From contig AJWJ01000287.1 in NCBI GenBank assembly GCA_000277445.1, positions 1-29,261 of the forward strand: DNA of 29,261 nucleotides, read 5' to 3'. Below the pieces are notes generated by a model. That model did no database searches and was not told the DNA's origin. It was given only the letters and a program-made list of their open reading frames with translations. The position numbers and the translations under genes were made by a program. This stretch comes from Polysphondylium violaceum (lineage: Eukaryota; Evosea; Eumycetozoa; Dictyosteliales; Dictyosteliaceae). Below, piece after piece: positions 1 through 13,781 of the stretch (position 1 is its first letter; every line of letters begins with the position of its first letter).

Positions 1-2372
<2,372 letters not shown>

Positions 2373-2834
2373 TAAATATTTTATCAATCTTTGTGTGTAT
2401 GGTATTTTTATGATAAACGTGTGTTGATCTATGGGATAAAATCTAAAGATTAAAGCAGATTTAAAAATTTGGGGGTGATTAAACTGAATAACCAATAAAT
2501 GCATAAAATCAGTTATAATCAAACACTATAGATTTTTATTTAATAGTGTTTTTAATTAATTGAATCATTGCACTGGTTTTTTCTATACATGATTATCATC
2601 ATCTATCGTGTATCTAGCTATATTTTTTAAAATCTCGTTCAAATAATATTGACACCCCCCCCTCCCTCTCATCATACACATATTTGGAGGTGATGTAAGA
2701 TTTAAAAATACTCTTTTTTTTTCCCCCCTTTATCGAATTAACCACTTTTTTTTTTTTTTTCTCACCTTTTTTGCAGTTTAGGGTAATATAAATAAACCTC
2801 TTTAAATTTGGAATATCATTAATGTATAATTCAA
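2373..2834. other. Intergenic: DOCK 3' flank and P450 promoter
   Basis: There is no credible coding sequence here. It contains C-runs and T-runs, including 16 T at 2745-2760, just before the TATA-like element listed separately. Confidence 0.7.
2787..2794 (+). promoter_or_regulatory. Putative TATA element of the P450 gene
   Basis: TATAAATA lies about 40 bases before the proposed ATG at 2835 and just after a long oligo-T tract. TATA plus oligo-T is the usual dictyostelid core promoter arrangement. This is inferred from position and sequence only. Confidence 0.4.
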
Positions 2835-4343
2835 ATGTTGACTACAATCCTTCTCCTTTTAATATTTTATATAATTATAGATTTGGTTAGTGTTGTAATT
2901 TTTGTTATTTTTTTGAATAATCACTAATTTACATATTAAAAAAAAAAGATAATTAAAAATAGATATCCTGCTTCGTCGCCACCAGGACCTTCATTTACTC
3001 TTCCAATCATTGGTGATTTAGGTAAACTCAGAGATTTGTCTCCAGCTCAATTTTTTTATCAACAAAGTAAAATTTATGGAAATATTTTTAGAACTTGGTT
3101 GGGGGACCAATACACCGTGGTAGTGAGCGATCCAAAATTAGTCAGAGAGATTTTTGTAAAGAATTTTGATAATTTTGTAAATAGAAGTGATTTATTATCT
3201 CTTAGATTAATTTCAAATGATTATAAAACTCTCAGCTCTGGTAGAGATATGGTGTGGAAGAGAAACAAAGAAATGATTGTTCAAGCTCTCACTTTAAAAC
3301 TCCGTACTCATTCTTCAGTTATTCAAGAAAACTGTGAAGATTTAATTAAAATCATGAAAGATTATCAACAAACCAACCAACCGTTTAGTCCCAAACTCTT
3401 TTTGTCAAACTACACTCTCAACATTATCCTTCAATTTGTTTTTTCATTTAAATTACGATTTGATGATGAAATTCAAGGTAAAATTATAACACAAGAAGTT
3501 TATGAATTATTTGATTTCGTTGGTCACTTTGGTTTTGGTCAATTTATTAAATCCATTGGTTATCCATATTACTTTTACAAAAGATACATGGACAAATCTG
3601 TTTTAAAAAATTTAAAACTTTTAATCAATCAAATTGTCCAAGATCATTTAAAGAAATTAGATCCAGAGAATCCAAAAGATATTTTAGATGCTATTTTATT
3701 AAAAACTGATCAAAATGATGCTGATGATAGACAACTACCTTATCTCTTAGCTGTCGATCTCTTGTTAGCTGGTGTCTTGACCTCTGCTGATACCATTCAA
3801 TTCTTTTTAATTGCAATGGCCAATAATCCAGATATTCAAGAAAAAGCTTATCAAGAATTAAATCAAGTTGTTGAAAAGGGTACACAAGCAACCATTTATC
3901 ATAGACCATCTACAAGTTATTTTAACGCCATTATTAAAGAAGTGATGAGATGGCGTCCCATTGTCCCTCTAGGATTGCCAAGAGCTGCCAAAGATGATAT
4001 CTATATCTCTGAATACTTTATTCCAAAAGATACACAAATTTTAATTAATATGGATGCCATATTTACCTCTGAAGAGAATTGGGAAAATCCAAAAGACTTT
4101 ATTCCAGAAAGATTTATTAATAACACCCATTCAGATTTATTTATTCCATTTGGTGTAGGTCCAAGAAGTTGTATCGGCGTAAGTTTAGCTATGGATGAAG
4201 TTTATACAGCTTGTACAAATATCTTGTTAAACTTTAAGGTCTCTAGTGTTGATGGTAACAAAATTGATGACTCTTCCATTGCAGATGTTACTTTACATCC
4301 AAAATATGATTTCTCAATTAAATTAACAAATAGAGATAATTAA
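2835..4343 (+). CDS. Cytochrome P450 monooxygenase (two exons)
   Basis: Exons are 2835-2885 and 2949-4343, with a 63-nt intron (GTTAGT...AAAG, phase 0), giving 481 residues. Exon 1 encodes the hydrophobic membrane anchor (MLTTILLLLIFYIIIDL). Exon 2 opens with the proline hinge SSPPGPSFTLPIIGDLGKL. The first in-frame start-like codon inside exon 2 is only a TTG, which is why exon 1 is needed. The K-helix ExxR (KEVMRWRP), the PERF region (FIPERF) and the heme-binding FGVGPRSCIG with its cysteine ligand are all present. P450s use NADPH-derived electrons to hydroxylate small molecules at the ER. Segments such as FDNFVNR recall the dictyostelid CYP508/CYP513-type families, but the family number is a guess and the substrate is unknown. 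Oddity: the I-helix reads AGVLTS, with Leu (residue 294) where most P450s have Asp or Glu. Confidence 0.92.
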
Positions 4344-4441
4344 GTTTATAATTATTTGTTTCTTTATACATTTATAATTTGTTATTTATATATTTATTAA
4401 TTAATAAAAAAAAATTATTATTGTTCTTTAAAAAATTAATT

Positions 4442-5245
4442 TTACACTGGTGTTTCTGGTTCATTTGTGTTTGTTGAAATTTCTTTTTCTATTTTTTCAT
4501 CTTTTTCTAAATCTTCTTTTAGGCCGTCTAAAATTAAAAGAATATCTGTAAAAGCAAAAAGGGCACAAACTATTTCAATTGTAAAACTTGCTATATGAGT
4601 TGGTACCCAGAAATCAGATCCAGTAAGAGGTTCGGTATTTGGATCTTTTAATCTATCTTCTGTACCATTTTGAAAAATGATATACATTAAAATGAAAAAA
4701 ATAATCATCAAAAGAATTGAAAAAGATAAAATTCCTAATCTTATCTTTTGATGTTTCGATGCATTTTTCTTTTTCATTTTCAATTCTACAATAATTTTGA
4801 TGAGCTTCACAATTGGTATTATACAAAATAAGATGGATACAAATAGAAAATGAAGAAACAATAATATTTGTTTGTTGGTCTTTGAAACATTCATAACAGA
4901 AGCTGTAGGAAACAGAGCAATTCCTAGAATACATATAAAACCTAAACTATTTATATAACTTAAAAAGGTGGTTTGACCTTTATGATCAGATTTGATTAAA
5001 CATATCCCAGAAATTAAAAGAGTTGCAAAAAATATTCTACCAGATGGCTCTAGAATGTTGGAATTGAGGGTACTTATGGTAGCTGGAAATCTTGTCCAAT
5101 CATCACTACATATTCCAGCAACAATACTTGAAATAAAACCCAGCAATAAAACTATTGCAGCATAACCTTCATATCTATATTCTGATTTAAATTTATATAA
5201 AATTGAGAAAATGAAATTTTTAAATAATTTCATTTTGACAAACAT
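4442..5245 (-). CDS. Six-pass membrane protein, Frag1/DRAM/Sfk1-like
   Basis: Intronless, 267 residues. Six hydrophobic segments are visible at roughly residues 30-48, 69-84, 95-113, 126-148, 168-192 and 220-240. After the first segment comes FPATISTLNSNILEPSGRIF, matching the conserved FPxIS...P...IF stretch of the Frag1/DRAM/Sfk1 family (PF10277), which includes TMEM150, DRAM and yeast Sfk1. Members act in the plasma membrane, Golgi or lysosomes, in phosphoinositide/PI4K control, autophagy or GPI-lipid remodelling. The specific role here cannot be assigned. The C-terminus is a charged, probably cytosolic tail rich in Lys, Glu and Asp. Met5 is an alternative start. The gene is tail-to-tail with the P450, with 98 bases between stops. 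Confidence 0.8.
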   Translation of the reverse strand: MFVKMKLFKNFIFSILYKFKSEYRYEGYAAIVLLLGFISSIVAGICSDDWTRFPATISTLNSNILEPSGRIFFATLLISGICLIKSDHKGQTTFLSYINSLGFICILGIALFPTASVMNVSKTNKQILLFLHFLFVSILFCIIPIVKLIKIIVELKMKKKNASKHQKIRLGILSFSILLMIIFFILMYIIFQNGTEDRLKDPNTEPLTGSDFWVPTHIASFTIEIVCALFAFTDILLILDGLKEDLEKDEKIEKEISTNTNEPETPV

Positions 5246-6209
5246 TTATCAAAACTATTTTTTGATCAGGAAATTTGTATGTATAATAATAAAACAACAA
5301 TAAAAAATTAACTAAAATTAAATAATATTTATTGTTAAAAAAATAATAATAAAAATACATTAATAACAAAAATAATAATTTTTTTCAAAAAAAACTAACT
5401 CAGGAGATGAGAATAGTTTATTTACCCCTCCCATCACTAGTAGTATTCCACTAACACTCTTTAATATTTAGTAATATGTTCTTGCTATAATTACTATTTA
5501 CTAAACCCCTCTCTGTGTGTGGATTTAAATCATAAGACCATCATGTGTTGATACTATAACAATAAATAATAGTGGAGGGTTTAATAAAAACAGATGCTTG
5601 TGGTTAATACTAGTGTGATTAGCATTTTTGAGTAAAAATAATAAAAAAAGTGTGAAATAAAAAAAATAATGTTTATCCCCCCAAACAATGGGACATATGG
5701 AATGGGATTAATAATAATTCACAAACAGATCAATATCAATTATTATAAATACCAACACACTCTCAACACTTATTATTTACCCATACCCCCGCAAATTTTA
5801 GCCTAAAAAAGAATTGGTAATGTTGATGTGAGAGAGTGTGAGTGTGGGCGTATTTCAATCAATCAATATGGATATCTAATCTTTTGCTAATGCTAAATGC
5901 TATTGTTACTACATGTTTTTAAAAAAATTAATTTATTAAATAAATGAATATATATAAATCTTATCTTTGGGTGAAGAATTTATTTTTTTTTTTTTTTTTT
6001 TCATATGAGACAATAGGGTATTAATACAATAGTTTACCAAAATAAAATAAATATAAAATATATTTAGATAATATATAATATATATAAATCATGAATATAA
6101 TAATATATAAATTATTATGGTTATTTGTACGTATAGTAGCAAGTCGGCGGATGGGATGATGGTGTTAACGAGGAAATGAATAAAATAGAATAATTAACCA
6201 CATCATAGC
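5246..6209. other. Intergenic: between two minus-strand membrane-protein genes
   Basis: This holds the promoter of the Frag1-like gene and the 3' flank of the TMEM185-like gene. It has long A/T runs and one more G+C-rich patch at about 6140-6180 (AAGTCGGCGGATGGGATG). No convincing ORF or RNA gene was seen. Confidence 0.6.
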
Positions 6210-7327
6210 TTACTTAACACTGTCTACCAAAAAGATGATAGCCATATATACAAATAAAAAGAACACAAATACCTCTGCAACATATAATGGAATAAAGCTT
6301 TAGGGATTGAGGTAGAAAGGGATATTAATAATATAAAATTAGTAAAAATGTAATAATTTAAGAAATACTTTTACAGAAGAAGGGAGAAAGAAAGAAAGAA
6401 AGTGTAAAAGAGAAAGAAGAAAAGATTATTTTACAATTGCCATTATATTATTCTTTAATACTTACACCATTGTTATTGGAATACTTTGATATTCTAAATA
6501 AATTGATAAAAAGATGAAAAATATAGTCAATGGTACCAATACTAAAACTTTACCAAAGAAATGATTAAAAGCTCTTTTGAATATACAACCACTAGAATTG
6601 GCAGCTTGAATTCCTGAATCAATTAAAAGCAAAACTTCTCCAACATATAAAGGAACAAATATATAAACCCAATTAAAACTTGGAGTTCTTTTGTCAAACT
6701 AATAATAGATAATTAAAATTATGAATATATGATGATAGATAAAAAAATAAATACACTTACTCTTATCCAAACAAAAGTAGTAAATAAAATTAATAAGAAA
6801 CAACAAACTATATAAATTAATTTAGAAGCACGAATACGAATTCTATCAATATAACAAATAACAGATAATGCTAAACTTATTAAAATAATTGGTACAAAAA
6901 TATGAAAGCTTTGAAATCTTTTCCCCATTTCCAATCTAAGAATGATTGCAGCCACAAATATAGAGAACCAAATAAAAGGAGCCCAAATTAAAAAATAATA
7001 AAAGAATCTTTTTGATTTTGTTGTTGGTGGGTCTTGATTACGTTTGATTTCCATTACTTTTTTGGTGAAAAATTGAATTAAAGGTGTAAAGAAACATGGT
7101 ATAAAGATCACAGCAACGGGTAAAAAGATAAAATAGTAGCCCCAATCAATAAAGTTTGCCAATCGAAGATTTAAAAAAATGGTCGATATAAAGATTCCGA
7201 TAAAGGAAGCGATAAATCTAGCACCAATAACTTGACCGAGCTTTAATCTGAAAGATTCTATTGTTGATGGATTATCATCAGTGTGCTCTGTATAAGCTCT
7301 ATCATTATTTATAATATCTCGAAACAT
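6210..7327 (-). CDS. TMEM185-like multi-pass membrane protein (three exons)
   Basis: Exons on the minus strand are 7327-6761, 6698-6466 and 6297-6210. Introns are 62 nt (GTAAGT...AG, phase 0) and 168 nt (GTAAGT...AG, phase 2). The joined frame gives 295 residues. The protein carries a loose internal repeat: a basic/acidic LRL or RLE patch, a short polar stretch with Trp, then a hydrophobic IFVPL-type segment. Examples are LRLANFIDWGYYFIFLPV, LRLEMGKRFQSFHIFVPI, FNWVYIFVPLYVGEV and, in exon 3, VFIPLYVAEVFVFF. This periodicity is the signature of TMEM185/FAM11 (PF10269), whose function is poorly known. Stopping at the in-frame TAA just inside intron 2 (6462-6464) would remove the fourth repeat, which argues for the third exon. 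Confidence 0.8.
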
Positions 7328-7665
7328 GTTGTTGGGATTGATTTTGATGAAAAATAAATATAAATAGATGTTGTTAATCGAGCTTTATGTTTAGTTTCCC
7401 AAAGAGGCTGTATGGTGACAACAATTTTTTTAAAAATTTTGGTTGACTTCCTCCTCTCCGCTATCAGAAAAGTCGGATGGGTTGATAGCGACACAAAAAA
7501 AAAATTAAAAAAATTGTTAAAAAATCAATTTTAATTGAAAAAAATCGTTGTGTACAAAATCTTTTTTGGGACCAAGTTTTTTTATCCTCAATCAAAAGAT
7601 TTTTTTTTTTTGAACATCCACAAAATAAATTAAATTCATATTTTTATATTTTTTTAACTATTTAT
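7328..7665. other. Intergenic: TMEM185-like promoter and PWWP gene 3' flank
   Basis: This is A/T-rich except for a G+C-rich patch at about 7447-7492 that contains a 7-bp inverted repeat (listed separately). A short open frame crosses it on the minus strand but has no ATG and resembles nothing I recognise. Confidence 0.6.
7459..7490. repeat. Inverted repeat CGCTATC/GATAGCG, 18-nt loop
   Basis: The arms 7459-7465 and 7484-7490 are perfectly complementary and unusually G+C-rich for this intergenic DNA. The element sits about 130 bases upstream of the TMEM185-like ATG, followed by an A-run (T-run on the minus strand). It could be a protein-binding palindrome or an RNA hairpin. Confidence 0.5.
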
Positions 7666-10600
7666 TTAAGAAACATGTAGAGTTATACCAATATTGGCAG
7701 ATGATGATTTTGTTGTGGATGATGATGATGGTTTGTTGTTATTTTTAGATGATGACGATGATGATGATGATGATTTTTCAAATTCTTTATCTGATACAAT
7801 GATATCGTCATCAAAGTCATCTTTTTCATTTAATAATATAATTTCACCATCTTCTTGTTCTTCTTCATCTTCTTGTTGTTCTTCAGAGGAAATGGATGAT
7901 TTACTTGATGAAAGAGTTGATTTTGTTAAAAGAACTTTATCTTTATCATTATTAGACAATGATGTTTGTAACTTTTCATTAATAATACTATTTAATTTCT
8001 TATCATTTGGTGATCTAGGTGGTGAGTTTGATGATAATGATAAAGGTGGGGGTTGTGATGATGTACTATTTGTTAAATTCTTTGAATTATTATTGGTATT
8101 ATTGTTATTACTACTATCATTATTATTCGTATTATTATTATTATTTAATGTTGAATTACCACTATTATTATTACTATTATTAACAACACTGTTATTATTA
8201 TTATTATTATTATTATTTAATGATGATGATAAAGGAGTTGATAATGACGATGTAGATAAACAAGTATCTTTCATTAACATTATACCATTATTTGAAATTG
8301 ATGAATTTTTTAATAATTGAGGACCAACTGAAGGGGTAATTATAGGACTAGTGCCAATGGTAAAACTTGATAGTAGAGGAGAGGGAGCAGGTGATGGTGA
8401 AATGAATGGGGTTAGTGCAGGTGATCCAACAGGAGATAATGGTGCACCACCATTAGAGGTACCTTTATTTCTTTGAATAAGCCATTGTTTTTCAACTTCT
8501 CTATGAAACTTTGTTGCTTGATAAGAATGAGTGGCATCAAGTTTTGATCTTTGGTCCTTGTGTTGTTGTTGAAGCTTTTCTTGGTCTTCTTTGAATTTAA
8601 TTTGAATCTTGGAAACTAAATCAGGATCTTGATCAATGTTGTTGTCTTTATTTGATGTTGCAATTGCTTTTTCTTTTTCAAACGTATCCAATAGTGAATT
8701 GATGGCTTCCTCTTGTTTTGAAAGTAAATTAATGATTTGTAACTTTTGATATTGCTCCAATTTTTGAAATGCATTTTGTTTAAACGATAAAAATTCTGGA
8801 TTATCTGAATGTTGAGATATAGGTTGTTGAATGAGTGTATTTGTATCCTCTTTTTTGTTATTTACTTGAATACTTGGTATAGTTTTAGGTGTTTGCATTG
8901 GTGTATTTTGCGTTGAATTATTACTATTACTATTACTACTATTACTATTTACATTATTATTTACATTTAATAAACCATTACCAGTTGGTGAGGTACGATT
9001 ATTATTGGATGGAGAATTGACATTATTTAATTGTTGATTAAATTGTTGTTGTTGTTGTAATAATTGAGTTTTCAACACAATATCTTGCCATTGTCTATAT
9101 GATTCAATCCATTGATTCATACCCATCATATTTTGGTAATTATCAAAACTTAAACCCTCTGTTGTACTAACACTATTTCTTCTATAATTATTATTAAACA
9201 TTGGTTTCCCGCTATTATTATTATTATTTAGATTTGAATTATTACTATTATTGTTAAACATGGTTGGTGGCACCATATTGGGTGGATAACCCATCTTATT
9301 AAAAAATGCAGCAGCTTGTTGATTTTGTAAAAAGCTGTTCATTTGAATATTTGCAGCAGTAGTAGTGGTTTGTTGTGATGTTGGTGAAGGTACTGTATTT
9401 CCAGTAGCTGAGGCTGTTGGTTGTGATGGCATTTCAGTCAAGAAACCTTGAAAAGATTTTCCCATAATATTACAATCAATTTGGAAACCAGTTTCAACTG
9501 AACCTTTTACTGCAAACTTACCATTAAATGGACTTGTAAAAGATGTTTCCATATTTACCAAAGAATTTGAATTAAATGATGGTAAAGCAGAAAAGAATGG
9601 GAACATCGGGAATCCTTGTTGGAGTTGATTCACACTATTATTGTTGTTGGACGATGGTTGGGATGAATCCTCATCTACAGTATGGAGTTTAGCATCAGGT
9701 GGTAAGGGTGGGGTCATTGGGACCGATAACAAAGGTGAATTTGGTACTCTATTGTTTCCATTCATTCTATTTGTTGCACCAACAGAAGGTGAACCAGATG
9801 GTGACATTGAATATACATTCTTTCGAAACTGTTGAGGTATATGGAATGGGATGGCGGAAGATGTGAGAGGTGACATTTTAGAAGGATTATTTACAATATT
9901 ATTAGCAGATGAAATGGATGGTGAATTTTGTTGATTGTTATTAAGTTGCTGATTATTCATTGGAGGTGAATTACTCTTTTTAAATCTTGGGATATTCAAT
10001 GTAATTGGAGCCTTTGGATTCATTGATGGTGATGGTTGTGATTTCATAGATGGTGATGATGCCGATTGCAAAATGGGGGATGGTTGTTGTGTTGGTAAAC
10101 CATTTGGCATTGGTGCATTCTTTTTTTGCATTAGTGCACTCAATACATTTTGGGACAGTTTGGAAGGCAACAAGGGACTAGTGGGCATAAATTTATTTAC
10201 CATCAGTGGAGGTGGTGACGATAAAACTTGGGATGATCTAGTGGGTGGACTATTAATGGGATTGGCAATTTGTGTAATAGAGGGGGATAGATTATTATTT
10301 TGACTTGATCCAATAATAACTGGTCTATTGGGTCTTGATGCAATTGCAGGTGATCTGGGTGGTTTTATTAATAATACTCTTTTTGCACTCATTGATGGTG
10401 AATTTGGTTCTCCTTTAGATGTTGATGATAATGATGGAGTTTTTGATTGTTCAGCTATAATATTATTTTGATGTTGTTCATCAATCTTCTTCAAATGATC
10501 ATTATTATTAATATTAATATCAACTTTTCTTTTCTTTGATTGATCATCTTGGTCATCCATTTTTAAATCATCATCATCATCTTCTTCATCATCATCTTGA

Positions 10601-11753
10601 TCATCATCCATATCATGATTGTTTTCTTGATGTTTTTTATGGCTATTGAGTGAAAATTGTGATGGTGCCATCTCTCTTGCTCTTTTTAAATGTGTTAATA
10701 AATTTGAAGAATCATCTTCGTCATATTGTTCATTTGTACCAATACTTTTCTTGGTTTTAATTTTATCTTGTTGTTCCTCTTGTTCAAATTGGTCTTCATC
10801 ATCTTGTTCAAAGTCGTTATAATGTGGTAATGTATTTCTATTATTTTGTTGTTGTTGTTGCTTTGGTCTTTGTTGTTGTAATTTAAAAATTTGTTGTTGC
10901 TGATATTGAATATTTTGATTATGACGATATTGATTATCATCCTCTTCTTCTCCATCCTGTTCATCTTGATTAAACTCTTTTGTCATCACTACATCTTCAT
11001 CACTCTTATTCAACAAATGTCTTTGATTATCATAGTGTTGTACTTTTTTATTTGAATAATCTCCATCTTCATTATTGTTATGATTAGTATTACTGCCGCC
11101 GCTGTTATTACTATTCAATAATTGATTCATTTCCTTTAATGCCAATTTAAAAAAATCTATAGTATTTGGGGGTAAATCTTGTTCATAAAACGATGCATTC
11201 GCTCCACTTTTAAATTCTTTAATATGAGTATCCTTTACCCAAGAACTAATAAATCATAAAATATTAATATTAAGGGACAACAAATAAATAAAATTACAAA
11301 TACTACTTACAAAGAACGAATTCCAAAGAAATATAATAATTTTGAATTTGGGGCCTTTTTATCAAAAATGCAAGACTCTTGATCTTCATCGATGTCATCT
11401 TCATCACTAATCTATTAATATTTAGAAAATAAAAAAATTAAAAAAACATTTTGATTAATATTAATCTTGGAAAAATCTGATTGTATCAATGGTAGTGTAT
11501 TTTTGGTGTGGTGGTAAACAATCGATTTGAGAAAAAGTTTTCAAAAAAGAAAAAAAAAGAAAAAAAAGTGATCACACAAAGTTTTTTTGTGAAAAAAAAA
11601 AAATCTGCAAACATTTGTGAATGAATTGATGGTTAATTAATTAATTTAAATAAATTAAATAAAAAAATTTACTTTTGCGGGCCACCAATATTGAATCTCG
11701 GGCTCTTTTGCCCACACCAGAGAGATTATTGTTGATGATTTATTTTTATTCAT
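7666..11753 (-). CDS. PWWP-domain protein with large low-complexity body (three exons)
   Basis: Exons on the minus strand are 11753-11673, 11411-11311 and 11245-7666. Introns are 261 nt (GTAAAT...AG, phase 0) and 65 nt (GTAAGT...AG, phase 2). The joined frame is 1254 codons, 1253 residues. The N-terminus is a PWWP domain split by both introns: SLVWAKEPEIQYWWPAK (residues 11-27), an acidic insert, KLLYFFGIRSFSWVKDTHIKEF, then a C-terminal helix FKLALKEMNQLL (to about residue 100). PWWP domains bind methylated histone tails and DNA, so a chromatin role in the nucleus is likely. The rest is acidic, Gln-, Asn- and Ser/Pro-rich. One more ordered, charged segment (residues about 850-960, ending HSYQATKFHREVEKQWLIQR) looks helical or coiled-coil. 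Starting at the internal Met at 11145 would lose the PWWP domain, so the spliced model is preferred. Confidence 0.85.
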
Positions 11754-12925
11754 ATTGAGTGGTGATTGTATTTTGCAATTTGGTGTTGTGTGGATTGATT
11801 GAATGAATTGACTGAAAATGTAATCTGGAGGGAGATTTGTTTGTGTGTCGGGGGCACTAGTGCTCCTATTGAGTGGTTCTTGTCGCCTAAAACCACTTTA
11901 AATGGTTTACTACTGATTATTGGGCACCTCCTCAAATTAATGTTGTGTGGTAAGTGGGTCTCCTCTCTCTTTTCCTTTGTGCCACAATTTCTCCAATTTT
12001 AAAACTTTGAAATAAAAATATTTGGAAAACTATTAATATTATTTGTTTTCCAAAAACTATTGCTCTATCTCTTTGTGTTGTGTGTAAACCACAAAATACA
12101 AAAAATTGAATTAATGTTAAATTTAAAAACTGTAATATTGGATTAATTAATTGTTGTATATCTGTGATTACAAAAAAGTTTTTTTTGTTTTTTTTTTTTT
12201 TTAAAAATAGAATTAATTTGTTCACCACACTTAGCACACTCACTCTTATTTACCACTATTACACCCAATTAATTATGTGTGTAGTAGTGTTGTTCAAGTG
12301 TGAGATGTGATAATGATATATTATGCGCTTACTAGTATTGAGAAAATGATACAATTACAGAGCAAGTGAGTAGAGTGTTAACGCAACCAACAAACAGCAG
12401 CAGTATCAATACAATAACAACAATATGATCTTAATATATTAAAGTAATATATACGATTATGATACATTATTATTATTTTTTTTGTAGGTTTCACACACAC
12501 AATATTATCATTAACATCACCAGCAGCATCATCATCACAATCAATCAATCACCAACACCAATGTAGTAGTTGCATTAATAAAAAAAATATACTACGACCA
12601 TTTCTCACCATATATATCATGAGAGTGGGTTTATTTAGTGATAGGAATAACGTATGTTGTGTGAATGTGAATACTGTGTGAGCGTGTGTATTTGGATATT
12701 TTCAGATAGGATGATCGTGGTTGAATATGGAGCATATATGTACATATCTTGTCTAAACTAGGTATGGCATGAGTGGTGGGGTATAAATAATATTTCACAT
12801 TTTTCCTCCCTCTCTCCTGAAAATATAAAAGAACACAGCTAACCTATCAAATCAAGAAATAATGGGATTAAAAAAAATCTATTTTTAATTCACCACAATT
12901 TGTGATTATATATAATTATAGTGTG

Positions 12926-12955
12926 CTTCTATTCCTATCACTTCTATTCCTATCA
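12926..12955. repeat. 15-bp tandem duplication
   Basis: CTTCTATTCCTATCA is present twice, head-to-tail and without mismatch, with a CTT continuing after the second copy. This is a simple local duplication in intergenic DNA. Confidence 0.8.
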
Positions 12956-13511
12956 CTTTCATTATTAAAGGGGTACAAATTTGATTTACTATTATCAAAA
13001 AAAAAAAAAAAAAAAAAACAACTCATCCTTCATTTGTAAAATGTTGTAGTGTTGAATGTTTGTATGTGGGGGGGTTAAAGTGTGAAACAATCAGTTTAAC
13101 ATTATTTGTAATCTACCGTTATACCTTTATGGTCAAATAAAAATAGTTAGTAACTTTTTTATCACTGATGGTTTCTCAATTTACAGCAACTTTCTATGTG
13201 ATACCAGTGGAGTAATGATTATTCAGTTGTTGGTTAATCACCACCACTCTACATCTATTAATAGATGTTTATATTATTTTAAAATGTGATTTCTATTAAT
13301 TTAACTGCATTGCTCTATTTTCTCTTTAAGCAAAAACAACTAATATGAATCGTCTTCTCAAAAAAAAAAAGCCCACTTTCCCCCATCTTTGTAAATTTAG
13401 AATCCCTTTTCCAATTTTTTAAATCTTGACGAGTATGACAAAATGGGTTAGAGACGATATAAACATTTATAGAAATCAAACGATATGCCATACAAATAGG
13501 ATATCCTATGA

Positions 13512-13569
13512 ACTTCATTTTATAATCTGTGGGGGAGGAATGAAGTCCTCGGCATCAAATTTTTTTTTA
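13512..13569. other. Hairpin-forming patch followed by oligo-T
   Basis: Two overlapping inverted repeats compete. ACTTCATT (13512-13519) pairs with AATGAAGT (13539-13546), and GAGGA (13535-13539) pairs with TCCTC (13546-13550). A run of nine T starts at 13560. The layout resembles the 3' end of a small RNA, but I recognise no family and see no clear promoter. Confidence 0.25.
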
Positions 13570-13781
13570 ATAAAAAAAAAAAAAAATAAAATAAATTTTA
13601 TGATTCGTTTTTTTTGCGCGGATGATAATTACGAAAGCCCCTTTGCCTTAATTTTTTTTTTTTCTAAGCACCAAATAACAAATATATTATCTGTTTTTCT
13701 CGGATATTAAATTTGCTATCTTTTTTTTTTTTAAATTTCCAAACTTTAGACTTTGATCAAATTTGAAAAAGAAAAAACAAA

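Larger units (their letters stand above)
11754..13781. other. Intergenic: divergent promoter region, PWWP gene and TypA gene
   Basis: About 2 kb lie between divergent starts. Several short open frames exist on both strands, but none starts well, splices to a neighbour or resembles a known protein. Contents: long A and T runs, a perfect 15-bp tandem duplication (12926-12955) and a hairpin-forming G+C-rich patch followed by T9 (13512-13569). Upstream promoters and unannotated non-coding transcripts are both possible. Confidence 0.6.

Noticed and set aside
7694-8320. Long plus-strand open frame rich in Asp and Leu
   Set aside because: It is the antisense of Asn/Ser-rich codons in the PWWP gene. 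Trinucleotide repeats keep the opposite strand open, and no domain is visible.
11799-12243. Short open frames on both strands between the PWWP and TypA genes
   Set aside because: They overlap each other, have no convincing start context or family resemblance, and the sequence is low-complexity spacer.
13426-13710. 94-codon plus-strand frame upstream of TypA
   Set aside because: It crosses poly-A and poly-T runs and resembles nothing. The hairpin content is a better explanation for the G+C-rich part.
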